Origin: Monomorium pharaonis
Lineage: Eukaryota; Arthropoda; Insecta; Hymenoptera; Formicidae
NCBI RefSeq assembly: GCF_013373865.1
Contig: NC_050470.1
Location: 28,426,856 to 28,490,855 of the forward strand
Length of the DNA stretch: 64,000 nt
Reading direction: 5' to 3'
Numbering within the stretch: the stretch's first letter is position 1; the number at the start of each line of letters is the position of its first letter. Both the position numbers and the translations under genes were made by a program. Below the pieces are notes generated by a model. It did no database searches, was not told the origin of the DNA, and saw only the letters and a list, made by a program, of their open reading frames with translations. Below are positions 25,201 through 37,022 of the stretch, piece by piece.

Positions 25201-28200
25201 CGATTTTCCTGAAAGTCGCTGTTGTGAGATTCCGTTGCGACATCCGCCATTCGGCGACGATCGCGCAGCGCAGCGCGGTTAATGATAGAATGAATATCGA
25301 TTGAGCTGATCGGATCGGGTGCAAGCGTGGGCTGAGGCTGTGAATTCAATTCAGTGTCCCGGGATGTACGGTCGACGAATCATTGTGACTTCGTACAATC
25401 AGATTTCCCAAAGATATCACAGGCTGTGCATCCTAAAAGCGGCGAGGAGTTCGCACATTCGACATTTCCGATCATGAGATTAGGAACTCGAGTCCGAAAC
25501 CGTGTACCTTACTTTTAGCTTAAGCGTACTCGATGACTGACGAACCTGCTTCCACGGAGTCGATGCCGTGCGCAAAGCTCCCTCGCTCAAGTATCCGATA
25601 GGGCGATAATTATTTTACTGTATAGCATGCACGATTTATAGAATGCCGTATTGTGTTCACACGATAATAAAGAACGTTTAATGTTCTTCTTTTTCTATTA
25701 AATAAAGAAGTTTTATAATTGTCAATTCGATTTAATTGATTTATCCCCTACCACTACCACTACCACCACAAACACCCCAAAAAAGATCCTTTTTTTTAAA
25801 GATGTTTAATCTTATACAATCTTAGCAAAAATGACTTACTGCAAATTTACAATTATATTATTGAGAATATAACCATTTTTGAAATTTTAGCATGTACACG
25901 TTTGAATTTTATATGCGATTATTTGATTGATTTTAATTTAATTTAAAATTAAATTAATGATTTTTGAAAAATTCTAACATAATTTATTTTTACTTTAAAT
26001 AATATTTAATTTAATTTGTAAACAAATTACAAAATTTTAATATATTTTTCAATTTTAACTCTTCGACTGTATGCACCATCGGCCTTCGACTCTGATCTCT
26101 GAGATACGTATGCCCATCCCTTCTTACCGCTGCTCAATATTTCGAGGACTTTTGGGGACAAGCGAGGACTGAGCTGGACCTAGCTTTCTCTTCCACTGAT
26201 TGGCTCAATCTCGCATTTGGTAGGACACTTTTTTTCAATTCGTATTCTGCTGTAACTAAAAATAGTGAATAGATTCGGTCTCACTAGCTGCTCCAATTGA
26301 TTAAAAAAGAAACCGTATTCAGTGCCAAAACAAGATATTGTTTTGCTTGAATAATAATTACGAATTTTAATTAAATATTATACAATAAATTAGAATAAGT
26401 AAGTTACTTTATAATATATTTGTTATTAAATATTGATTGATCGCTGCTTAAAAACTAAAATTTACTGTTTCCGAAGCTTAAGCGCAATTGTCAGAATAAT
26501 TAATTTGATATTTTCACATATCTCAATAATTTTACGTAAAATCTCAATAATTCTTATAGTTTTAAGAAATAAGAAGTATGAAGAAATATTTTGAAGCTTG
26601 TTGGAGTAATTATTTACTAGTCCCCTGTCAATAATCCCACGAGTTGACTTACGTACGAAAAGTGCGTAAGATTCATGTGGCACCGCAGAACGAGAGACGA
26701 ACGCTTGCATAAGAGAAACTCGCGCGTTCAGAGTTTCTAACGAAATATCGTCGCTGAGTACATTACGCCGAGTAAGGTTAATGACACGAGAGTCAAGTAG
26801 CCCCAAACCACGCACAAGTTACGTAAGGTCAGCTCAGTCGGCCGCCAATGAGTCCCGGGGACGTACATTGATAATGGCGCATTTCCTGCAATATCGTACA
26901 TGCGAAAAACGCATTGGTGTTCCAGGTGTGCAACCGCGACACGTGGCGCCTGCTGCCCCAGTAAAGGCCCTTTTACTTCGCGCTTCGGTACGTAACTTCG
27001 TGGCCTTTTCTCGCCGAAGAGTCGGTCGAGCGCCAACTGGCCTGCCAACAGTGAAGACAGAAAGTTTGAAGAACCGTTGCTTCAAGGCTTGACTCAATAA
27101 AGCAGGAAGAGGCGTTTTGTGGTTTTTTTTATTACCCAGTACAAAGTTGAAAGTATGTTAGAGCAGGATCTTTTTATGGCCCGAATCGCGTTTGGATTTC
27201 TTCATCTTTCACCCGATAGAAATTCGGCTATCGCGATGTCATCTGTTAACTAATCGTCTCCGTGTACGAATTGATTGGCATTTCATTTCGTTTATCAATT
27301 TCACGCGTATTGTGTAAGTTGTATTTATGCATTTACATTTCTTCAAATGCATTTACATTTCAAGTAAATTTCCCATTTATACTTTCTTAATTATAACTTT
27401 TTAGATATTCTATATTACTATAAAATAATATAAAAACTCGAAAGATTGATTTACTCGGCATCTCTTAATAAAAACTATGTTTTAATTTCTATGTGTATTT
27501 TATCGTTAATGTGAGGAAGGTTATCCATCTCATCGTATTATCAATCTAAATTAGAGAAAATAAATATGACAAACAAATTGATTTTTTTACAAGTAAATAT
27601 CTTATTTACATAACGTCCGTGTTGGATTTTACGTGCACAATGCGACTTATGTATCCCCTAATTTAACATTTAAAATGCACGAATAAGATAACGTGGACGA
27701 GAAGCAGGAAGAGACCTTCAAATGCATTCATTATTCATTTCGGAAACCTCGACCTTTTCTTTTATTTTCAGGAAAGATGATTCGATTCTTCTTAGGTCCC
27801 TTCTTTTCTTTATCTTCTGCAGTATTTTAACGGTCCGAAAATTAGTAGAAGGAAACGCAGCCAATTTCGGCTGTAGGTGAACGGTGCGCTTGTAGTTCAT
27901 TCAAGGCCGTACATTGTGAGATAAAAACGTGTGTTGCATAACGCTGACGGAATTTCACGAATCCGATGTGAGAAAAAGAAGAGTGAGAAAGAAAAAGAGA
28001 GACATGGAGAAAGAGCGAAGCGAAGGGGCAGTGCGGTTTATGTAAAATCATCTCCCGAAGCGTGATCGCATTTGACATTTTAACGGACTTGTGTCCCTGG
28101 AAACACACGGTGGTAAAAATGCGCCAATGCATAAAATATAATAAGCGAGGTGCGTGTGAATAAATGCCGCTCCATTTCCATAGGGTGGACATTTTTTTTC

Positions 28201-29558
28201 TCGTTGCCCGCCTCGCTCCGCGCGCACTTTAATAAAAAGCGTTTCTTTTAATATCAACAGACTGGTATTTGTCGATGTCGAAATTTAACTGTCGCGATTC
28301 GCAATCACGCTGTAAATCAGCACGCGAACACACGTTTAACATCTTACAGTGTTTGCTACCAATTTCGTTAATATCTGACTCGTGAGAAACATACACCGAA
28401 TTGAGAATTGACTACTGATGAGATCTTTAACTTAAATGAAACTGAACGTTATGTTGGTGATACACGCAATATTTAATTATTTATTAAAATTGTAAAAATG
28501 GAGAAAAATTATTTTATCTAAAGGTAAATGTAAAGGTTAATCACTTTTTATTATGTTAGCTGCTTTGTGAGCGCATTCACTATGTTGTTCATTGAATGCA
28601 TTCACTATGTTGTTCTGTCCCTTTCTTGCTTCCCTCTATCTATTCACATTTCATTCTTTTTCTACATTTTTCTCGATTGTATATTTTTTTTTCAAATTAA
28701 AAAAAATTTTTTTTCTTTCACAGCCCGGAAATTTTTCTTTTTCTGCTTGGTCCAAAGATACTCAATGAAAACTAGAAAGGTAGCAACCGTGCTTATAAAA
28801 TGACCACAACACAAATAGTTTGACTTCGGTATTCCTTTCTTCAGGCCTCTTTTCAAGTACAATGATCTTTTAGCCTGTTTTTGTGCTTTTACTATATACA
28901 ATTTCAATAGGTATAACAACTTCTCTGACTTACATCAAAACAATTTCAAGGTAAAAAGAGAAAAAAATAAATTGCAAGTCATTAACATAAAAAAATGATT
29001 ACAACGCTTCGGAATGCGGATAAAAATCCTTAAGAAGAAAGGAGAAAAACAGAGAAATTAATGAAGATCAAAGAATGGCACGTGATTATAATACTTGTTC
29101 ACAAATATATCTCCAAACATTTTCCTGCGTGCCTGCCAACAATAACCGCTAAATTTTATTTTGCATAGGATATCTAATAATTATTGATACAACGCTTGTA
29201 GGCAGATAGAGCGGATTAAACTGAATAGAAAAGTATTATTTTGCGATTTTTACAATAAAAGTTAATAAAAGAGTAATTAATTTATTTAACGAGTATGTAG
29301 GAAAAGATCTCAAATTGCATGGACACCTATTTTAAAATCACATTGTTATATCACAGTTATAATGAAAATGTTCGATAAAATTTGGCTTCTTTTTTATAGC
29401 ATGCTAATAATCATTTCCAATATTTTTGACAACTAAACACAAACTGTCCAAATTTGGTTACCATTTCACAATTTTAAGAAAAATAATGTCAGAAAAAACA
29501 AAAAAAGAGGATTTTTCATAATACTTCAATAAAAATGTACTGTGTTGTCTCTCCGCAG
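22225..29558. other. Intergenic region downstream of CYP18A1
   Basis: Mostly AT-rich, with one inverted-repeat element near 22.75-22.92 kb. GC-richer islands lie at about 25040-25600 and 26620-27100. Their short frames overlap on both strands and lack convincing splice context. An AATAAA at about 23226 on the + strand is a distant candidate CYP18A1 polyadenylation signal. No gene is supported until 29.56 kb. Confidence 0.5.
22754..22917. mobile_element. MITE-like inverted-repeat element, copy 1
   Basis: The left arm (about 22756-22804, containing TTCCAACGTAGATTAAC) is an imperfect inverted copy of the right arm (about 22861-22916, containing GTTAATCTTCGTTGG). It is short, AT-rich and non-coding. 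It shares an internal motif, AGATAAAGAATAAGTTAAA, with a similar structure at 39734-39899, so the two belong to one family. Confidence 0.6.
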
Positions 29559-29711
29559 TTAGCTATGGAGAGAAAGTCGAGGACCATCAACCACCACATG
29601 CGAATTACAATAATGAACCTATTGCTGCTCTGCACCGCATCTGTCAAAGCGCGCGTCGACGAGACGCAGATGGATACGAACACAAGGACTGTTGTCGACG
29701 ATGCAGTTGCA
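29559..29711 (+). CDS. Candidate exon encoding a signal peptide (small secreted protein, unknown)
   Basis: A strong acceptor (tgttgtctctccgcag) precedes 29559. The ATG at 29565 opens 49 codons that end in phase 0 at a donor, GCA|GTGAGT, at 29711/29712. The N-terminus is basic, then hydrophobic (IMNLLLLCTASV), followed by a likely signal-peptidase site (VKA/RV) and the polar segment DETQMDTNTRTVVDDAVA. Third codon positions are clearly GC-richer than the AT-rich surroundings, as expected of real coding sequence. If unspliced, the frame reads on for 22 more codons. It lies on the opposite strand to, and just outside, the 3' end of CYP306A1. A - strand frame overlaps it, so the assignment is tentative. 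Confidence 0.4.
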
Positions 29712-30510
29712 GTGAGTCTCACAACAGCAGGAAAACATTACGTGTTTCTGGCTGACCCACACAAACAACAATTTTGACAATATGGCGATCGAGAACCACT
29801 TGTTATCGCTAAACTATAAAGTATAAGAATTTACGAGAAAGCCGTTACGATCTGCTGCAAATCAGAAACGTGTCTTAGGGGATGACTAGAGATGAAAGTG
29901 ACAATTTTGCTTCTGAAATCTCTGTAACATCTAAATTATTACTTATATTTAGAATTTTTTCTGTTTTGAAGAAGAGACATGATGTAATTTTAACTGTACT
30001 AAGAAAAATTTGGATAAAAACAATCAAATTATTTTTTCTAGTAACAAATAAAAAAAATAAAAATATATATACATATATCTATGGTACAAAATTTTAATTG
30101 TGATTAATTGCAGATGGGTTGAGAAAGATTCTTAATGATATTCTTAAATGTTATTCTCCTTTACTGAAGATAACTAAAAATGGTAGTTGGAATATATGTA
30201 CTTTTTATATTCTTATTTTATTTTCAGAAGTATTAAATAAATTTGTAAATAATATGCGTCATTATTACTTTATTGTAATTGTATTATCAGAAATTCTGTT
30301 ACAATTACAATTTTCACTGTTTCACAATCCTTATCAAATAAAATATATTATATATAAAATATATTTTTGCTAAAATTTATGTGTATATATATATGTATAT
30401 ATATCAGCAAGCTCATCAGCGCGTTCCACCTCAGAGTTAAAATGTATAATTGAAATTTGGAACAGAGGAGCTAATAAAGGATAAGGATTTTTATCAATTA
30501 TTTTATGTAA

Positions 30511-30516
30511 TTTAAT
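30511..30516 (-). terminator. Possible CYP306A1 polyadenylation signal (ATTAAA)
   Basis: ATTAAA on the - strand lies about 145 bp past the CYP306A1 stop codon. AATAAA-type alternatives on the - strand lie further on, near 30270 and 30220. The choice between them cannot be settled from sequence. Confidence 0.25.
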
Positions 30517-30659
30517 AAAAACGCATGCATATTACCTAATTACAAAAAAAAAATAAAGCATATCGTATGTTATAATATTTTCATAAAATTGAAATGTATT
30601 TTATCCTATGTAACGTGATAGCACACATATATGTAAAAAAGTTGCAGATGTATACAAGC

Positions 30660-33600
30660 TTATTCCCGCGGGGTAAAGATCAAGCGATGCGGTTTCGGAA
30701 TCAGAGTAATTCCGCACTCTCCCTCCAGATCGATAAGCATTCCGGGTGGTATGGAGATAACAAATGTTTGAAGAAATCTTGCGGCGAATAGAAATAATAT
30801 CATCCTGGCTAGTTCATCGCCGACGCATATACGTTTTCCTATCATATTATATAAAGCCTATATTTAATATCATGCAAAACCTCCGCTGTTTCCGTTGTTA
30901 CGTTTCCCAACCTTACCTGCCTGATACGGTAAAAAGGCTTTCGGTTTAACGAGGCTTCCATCTTCAGCAATAAATCTCTCAGGTTTAAATAAGTGCGGAT
31001 CGTTCCAATATGAGGGATCAGTATGAATAGCCCATTGTAGCGGAATAACCATGGTGCCTTTCGGTATATTGTAATCACCTATTTGTGTATCCTGAAGGCA
31101 AAGAATTCTGAATATTTCTATTTCAATTTTGCGTAAGCAAAACTGCGTAAACTTAACCGTTTATTCTTAACATCTTCCTTATTCTTCCTTCCCTGTCTTA
31201 CTATCTCCAAATATTTTTTCGTGCTAAGATCTCTCTTTCTCTCTCTCTCTATCTCTCTCTCTCTCTCTTTCTCTCTCACTCATATAATTACCTCTATTGT
31301 TCCATGAGGGATGCCAACCGGTACTATGCTCCGCAATCTTTGTGTCTCTACAATGGCTGCCTCCAATCGAATTAAACGTGGCCTGTCTTCCAAAGTGGAC
31401 AGCTTTTGTCCCAGTAACTCGTTCATTTCATTCTGAATTATTTTCTATACAAAAACAAGGATCTCGAAGAAAATATACTATGGGTACTCACAACTTTTCA
31501 TTGAGAGGAACACTGGTTAAAAAATGTATTTAAAAAATATAAATTCAAGTTTACAAACGTACTTGCTCATCCGGATATGCCGCCATGAAGAGCAGGAACC
31601 AACGAAAAGTTGTGAGAGTAGTGTCGGTTCCTGCACCAAAAAGGTCGGCTAATAGATGGTAAAATTGAGGTTGAGTAAAGAATCCACTATTCACATTGGT
31701 ACTCATTGCCTCATCGAAAGCCGCTAGAAAATTATCCGTTTTCTCGCGTCGAGCACGATGCTCATCGATAATTGTTTGATATAATTGATGCGTTTTTACC
31801 TTGCCATCAATAAGTGACTTCATTACTTTGCCATATTGTGGCAAAAATCTAAACAATCAACAAAATACTTTTTCTTCAAGACACAAAAACTTTATGATCA
31901 TATATTCAAAATAATTTGGTTATAAAGATGCAGTGTATCAAAGTTGAAGGAAAAATTGTATTTTTTTTTAATTTCACAAACTATTAAAATACTTTTTTGT
32001 GTTGATTTTTTCATTCATTATTTATTATGAAAAATTTAAAACTTGAAAAAATTTAGTACCTAAATAAAAAATGCATATATAAAAGAAGATAAAACTGTGA
32101 AATTATGACTATCACAATATCCGTGTATTAATGGTATAATTATCTTACATCCATTTTATTATTAGAATAAGCTAATCTGATTTTATAATTATTTTATAAT
32201 TTTATAATTACAATCTTTTATTAAGGATGTTTTAACGACAGTTTTCTAATGCAAAACTTAATGATTAAACATAACTAAAACTGTGTTTTTCGCGCTACTT
32301 TTTTTAAAACAGATTTTTTTTTAACAGATACATACAAAAAGACAATTATATATCTTTCTTTATGTTTATCGCACAAAAAATATCGCTTTTGATGAAAAAT
32401 ACGGCATTTGCATGACAAACGCCGAATGAATCATTCACATGTCACATCATCGTGTTAATTAATCGTTCAGATTAATTTACTCAGTTTTTTTCCTCACGGT
32501 AATGCAGTTTACTTTTCGTTAGCGAGGTGCAAATCATAATATGCAAATCAACAGGAAGAATTATCGAAGGATCAGGGATAATGTCGTACCTGAGAAATGG
32601 CAAAAAATTGAGTGGCCCTGCTACACCGATGTGCTTGACTCCTTCCTCTTGCAAGTGTCTCAGCCATTTCCACACCTCGTCGTCCTCCTTGTAAACTTTA
32701 CCAAAGACGAGGTCGTTCATAATATTACCAATGAAATGATGAACTATGTCAATCGGATCAATACCTTCTTCCATAGTATGTTTCTTTAATTTCTACGAAA
32801 GACAAGCGATTTTGCTGAAGTATCTAAAAATTTAGCTTGAATACAGAACTAAAAATAACTTTATTGAATCATCAAAATAATTGGGACGTTCAAACACACT
32901 TATATAAGGAACACAAAATTATTTTCCAATCTATGTCAAGCTAAATTTTTAGATACTTTAACAAAATCGTTTGCCCTGTAAAATATCAATAAGAAAGTAT
33001 CTTGTCATTATTACTTGCTTCATTTACCGTATACTATTCGCTAACGCATTAAAAGGAACAATTTTGGAAAATACATTCATATTACTTTAAATTCACGTGT
33101 TCTTATGTTTGTTCCTAATACAACAGATTGTCGAGAAAAAAATCTTTCTTTCAATATCATGTCTTCAACATAAGTGTTTTTTTGCCCGTTAAGCGAAAAC
33201 GATGGCATCAAAATGTCACAGAAATTAATAGCTTCATTAAATGCGATGACATTTCCAGATAAATAAATGTTAACTTGCATGAATAGAATATTCCTTTTGG
33301 AATGAAATGTTCGGTCATCGACATGCTCGTTTAGGGGCAGATTTAGTGACATGACGGCCTTGTGTTAAATACTCTAGCTTAACTTACCGACGTGCACTCG
33401 TTCACGGCCACGAGAATCCTTTCCTCCATTTTGTCCCTCCTGGCACCAGGTAACTTGGTCATGCCGAAATTCTTGAGGCATCTCGCTACAAATCTTCTTT
33501 GATCTTTCCAGAGGTCACCCTCTGCGCCAATGAGGCCTGCGGAATGCATAAAGAAACGGCAATAAGTATCTCATCGAATTTCCTCTTTCCTCCTTCTTTT

Positions 33601-36600
33601 CCTCTTTTTTTTTCTTCCTTCGCACAAAAGCGATCCTCGTCGCACCTTAATCGCGTGGTCATAAATAAGCTGCCACCCGAACGTGCCTCCGTCGCGTTCC
33701 CTCTTGCCGCATGGAGGCGAGCCGGTTGGTGGGAGGGTGTAAAAAATAGCGAGAGGATTACCGTCATTCCGTAAGTAGGCGCAGCCACTGAACTCGCCGA
33801 AGGATAATCCTCGAATGAATAAACAATAATCTCTCACCGCACCCACTCACCGTCTCCCTTCGGTGTGCGCGTGTTCGCAGCACAAACCAGGCACGGCGGT
33901 CGTCGATTAATAGCAATCGCGATTGTTGATTAGGTATGGCAGCGATAATGACAAAGTGTTCATCGCCATTGACGCTATCCGCTCGATCTCTTTTGTCTTT
34001 TGTCTTTAGACTATTATCCATTGTCCACATTTTCTTCCAGTTCCCCCACCCCTTTCTCTATCTCTTCGGTATGTATGCGTGTGTGTTCACTTTTATCTTA
34101 TATTATATTTATTTTGTATTTATTTCATCAAAGAGAAAACATAAAAAAAGCATGTAATGACAATTATGTATATGGAATCTCGGAAATCGATTTAAATTCA
34201 TTCTTGTATGCGATTGTGCTTGACACTACAAGTATCGAACAATTATTAACAATTTTTAGATTAATATTATACTTTTTGTATAAAAGAGAGGATTTTAAAA
34301 TTCTTTGACTTTTTAGTAATTATGTCCTTTACGTTAATAAAGTATTTTATTTTTAATTACATTATTTTAACAGTAAATTATTAGCTCAACCTTTTTAATG
34401 AGTAAAAAACGTCGATATTTCTACTGTTGATTAGCTTAATAAAATTAATAATTACGTGTTTTTCATTCAGGTAATAATGGCTAATTAAAAGATCACTAAG
34501 TTTAACTATTTAAGAGACTAGACAACAGAACCGAAGTTTATGAATTTGCGCCACGACTATAAAGGTCTTATGTACATCTGCTACGTCAACTTTGCAGCCA
34601 GATCACACGCGAGTGTGTCGCCGGCGCGAGAATGATCTCGGAATCTTGATCATTGGTCAATGAGATTATCGAGGTTTACAGTCGGCGTGCCACAGGAATA
34701 CAAATCGGCGATCTTTTTGCAATTAGTCAGATTGGCATCTCGAATTCTATTATCTCTTCTGCACGAATTGATAATCTTATTAATTACATTTTTTACATTA
34801 ATTACAAAACGAACAGAAATATATATTATCGCTGTCGTCGAGAATGGGACTTGTCGTGATTTTTGAGCGTATTTTTGACCGTACTTTTGACTGTATTTTT
34901 TCAGCCTATTTTTGACCGTTTCCAAGAAACGAAAACGAACTCGGATATCTCGGAAGATAATTTCTAAGAATTTAGAATTTGTCATGTTACACGCTCGAGA
35001 ACGACGCGAGCGTCGAGAGAAGAAATAATGAAAGTCTGCTGGGGTATAAACAGGTCACCGCGCGATGCGTGTTTGCGATACTATTTATCATTCGCAGCTT
35101 GTTCTAAGAGGCAGCACTGTCGATAGGTCAGTGTCGTATTTAAATGACGCCAAGAAAACTTTCCGGGATCGCAGGTGCGCTATGTGTACATTAATCTCTT
35201 TTCGCTCTTCGATCAACATTCGTAAAAAGAATTAAAATTCACAGCATATACTTTTTTCTGAAACTTTCGATCAAATAAATTTTACGATTTCTCGCGCCGT
35301 TATCTCTTATAAAAGAGAAGTATTATACGTTATAGTTTTCCGTTCATTTTTTCTTTTTTTTTTTATTACACTTGTTCGCTCATCTTATAATATACAAAAA
35401 GAATATTTGGCGAGAATTTAGTGAATTATTAAATAATTCGAAATTTAACAGCTCATTTACATGCAGCCCAATCTTCTAATCATTAATAATATTTTGTTAA
35501 TATAATTTTTTATAAGAATCTCGAAATATCTACTTCGATATATAATTGATTGTTGTTACAAATATTTAATTGTATTAGCTAATTTCGCTTATTGTGATAA
35601 TTAAGATAACTAAAATATAAAGTTGTAACAAAGCTCTATGAAATAAAGAAAACAATAAAGTTCACTTATCAGACAATATATAAAATGTAAAATAGATTAT
35701 TTGGTGTTTATTTCTATAATATCTATGGCAATATGCCTATAGCACCTATGCATATTACACGTCAAATATTTTGGTAACAAAACTTGTTCAAGCATCCATA
35801 TTCTTTTGTTTTATAGTGATAGACTGATATATGCTCGGTATTCGTTTCTTTCTTTTTTAAGTGAATTAAAATTTGTATAGTCTTTCAGAAGAAATCTTCT
35901 CTCCCACGGGTACGATCTTGATGTGGTGGGAGGGTTGAGTACCCCGAGGTCTTGAAAACCTATGGAAAAAGCTAACTGTACCCATTGCACTTATTGCTTC
36001 GTCGATCGTACAATTGTGGTTCATCGCGCCGCGTTTTCGGGAGTGCCGACCAATTTAATTAAAAACGAACCGTAACTGGTTCGTCGCGTCGCACGTTTGC
36101 TTCGGGAGTGCCGTTCAAGTAAATGGACTTTTAAAAAGGCTTTTCTCATAACTCCCACGATACAATTCGACCAAGAACTAGAAGTCGTATCATGAGTTTT
36201 ATAGATTAGTCTAATTAGTTCCACGCGCGATTGTTGTATATGTTATTCGCGAGTGTCCTATGCAACAAAAGGAGGAGGCCTGGCAAAGCAACCTTGTGGT
36301 GAGTATGATCATTATTCGCTTAGAATTAATTAGTTTTATCCACTCGGTTTTACCTTGATAAGTTACAAAGTTAAAGATAGAGTTACGTAAAGTTTTACAG
36401 AAATTAAATTTTACAAAGCTTCTTTTCTTTCGAAAAATACTGAACGACGATTGAAAATATTATGCGACAATTATATAAATAATTGAAAGAATAAAAAGTT
36501 CAATACGTAACAATTATCTTTCATCTAATATTAATAATCGTGAGGTCTGTTTTAATTTTTACTTAATAAACGCAAGTACAGAATTGCAAGCCGTAAATTA

Positions 36601-36987
36601 TTTTTTTTTATATTAATTGTTTTTTCTGTCATGCTTTAATTTCGACTTTGCCGCATTCGGGACCAGTAATAACTAGGCGCATCACATCAAGCTATTCGTG
36701 CATCATGAATGTTTGTTATATCCTTGTTGTTATATCCCATTATATTCTTTTGGACCAACAGTCATGATGCACGAATAGTTTGATGTGATGCGCCTAATTA
36801 TTACTGGCCCCGAATGCGACTTAATTCATATAGGAAGCCATTATTCATGTAAGAAGACACCTTCTATACATTGCAAAATGTTATACATTTCATAAGAAAA
36901 TATTATTAGAAATGTTTAAAAAGGAAAGAGTAGGAGGGAATTATGTAGCTCTGAAGGCGGCAGTCTTTCGAAAAGATTAAATACACA

Positions 36988-37022
<35 letters not shown>

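Noticed and set aside
33486..33846. Frames around CYP306A1 exon 2
   Set aside because: They are off-frame or antisense readings of exon 2 and adjoining intron; the P450 exon (33536-33388) explains the coding signal.
36636..36824. TTAA target sites flanking the long hairpin
   Set aside because: TTAA lies 12 nt from one arm but 2 nt from the other, so the fit to a piggyBac-type insertion is poor.
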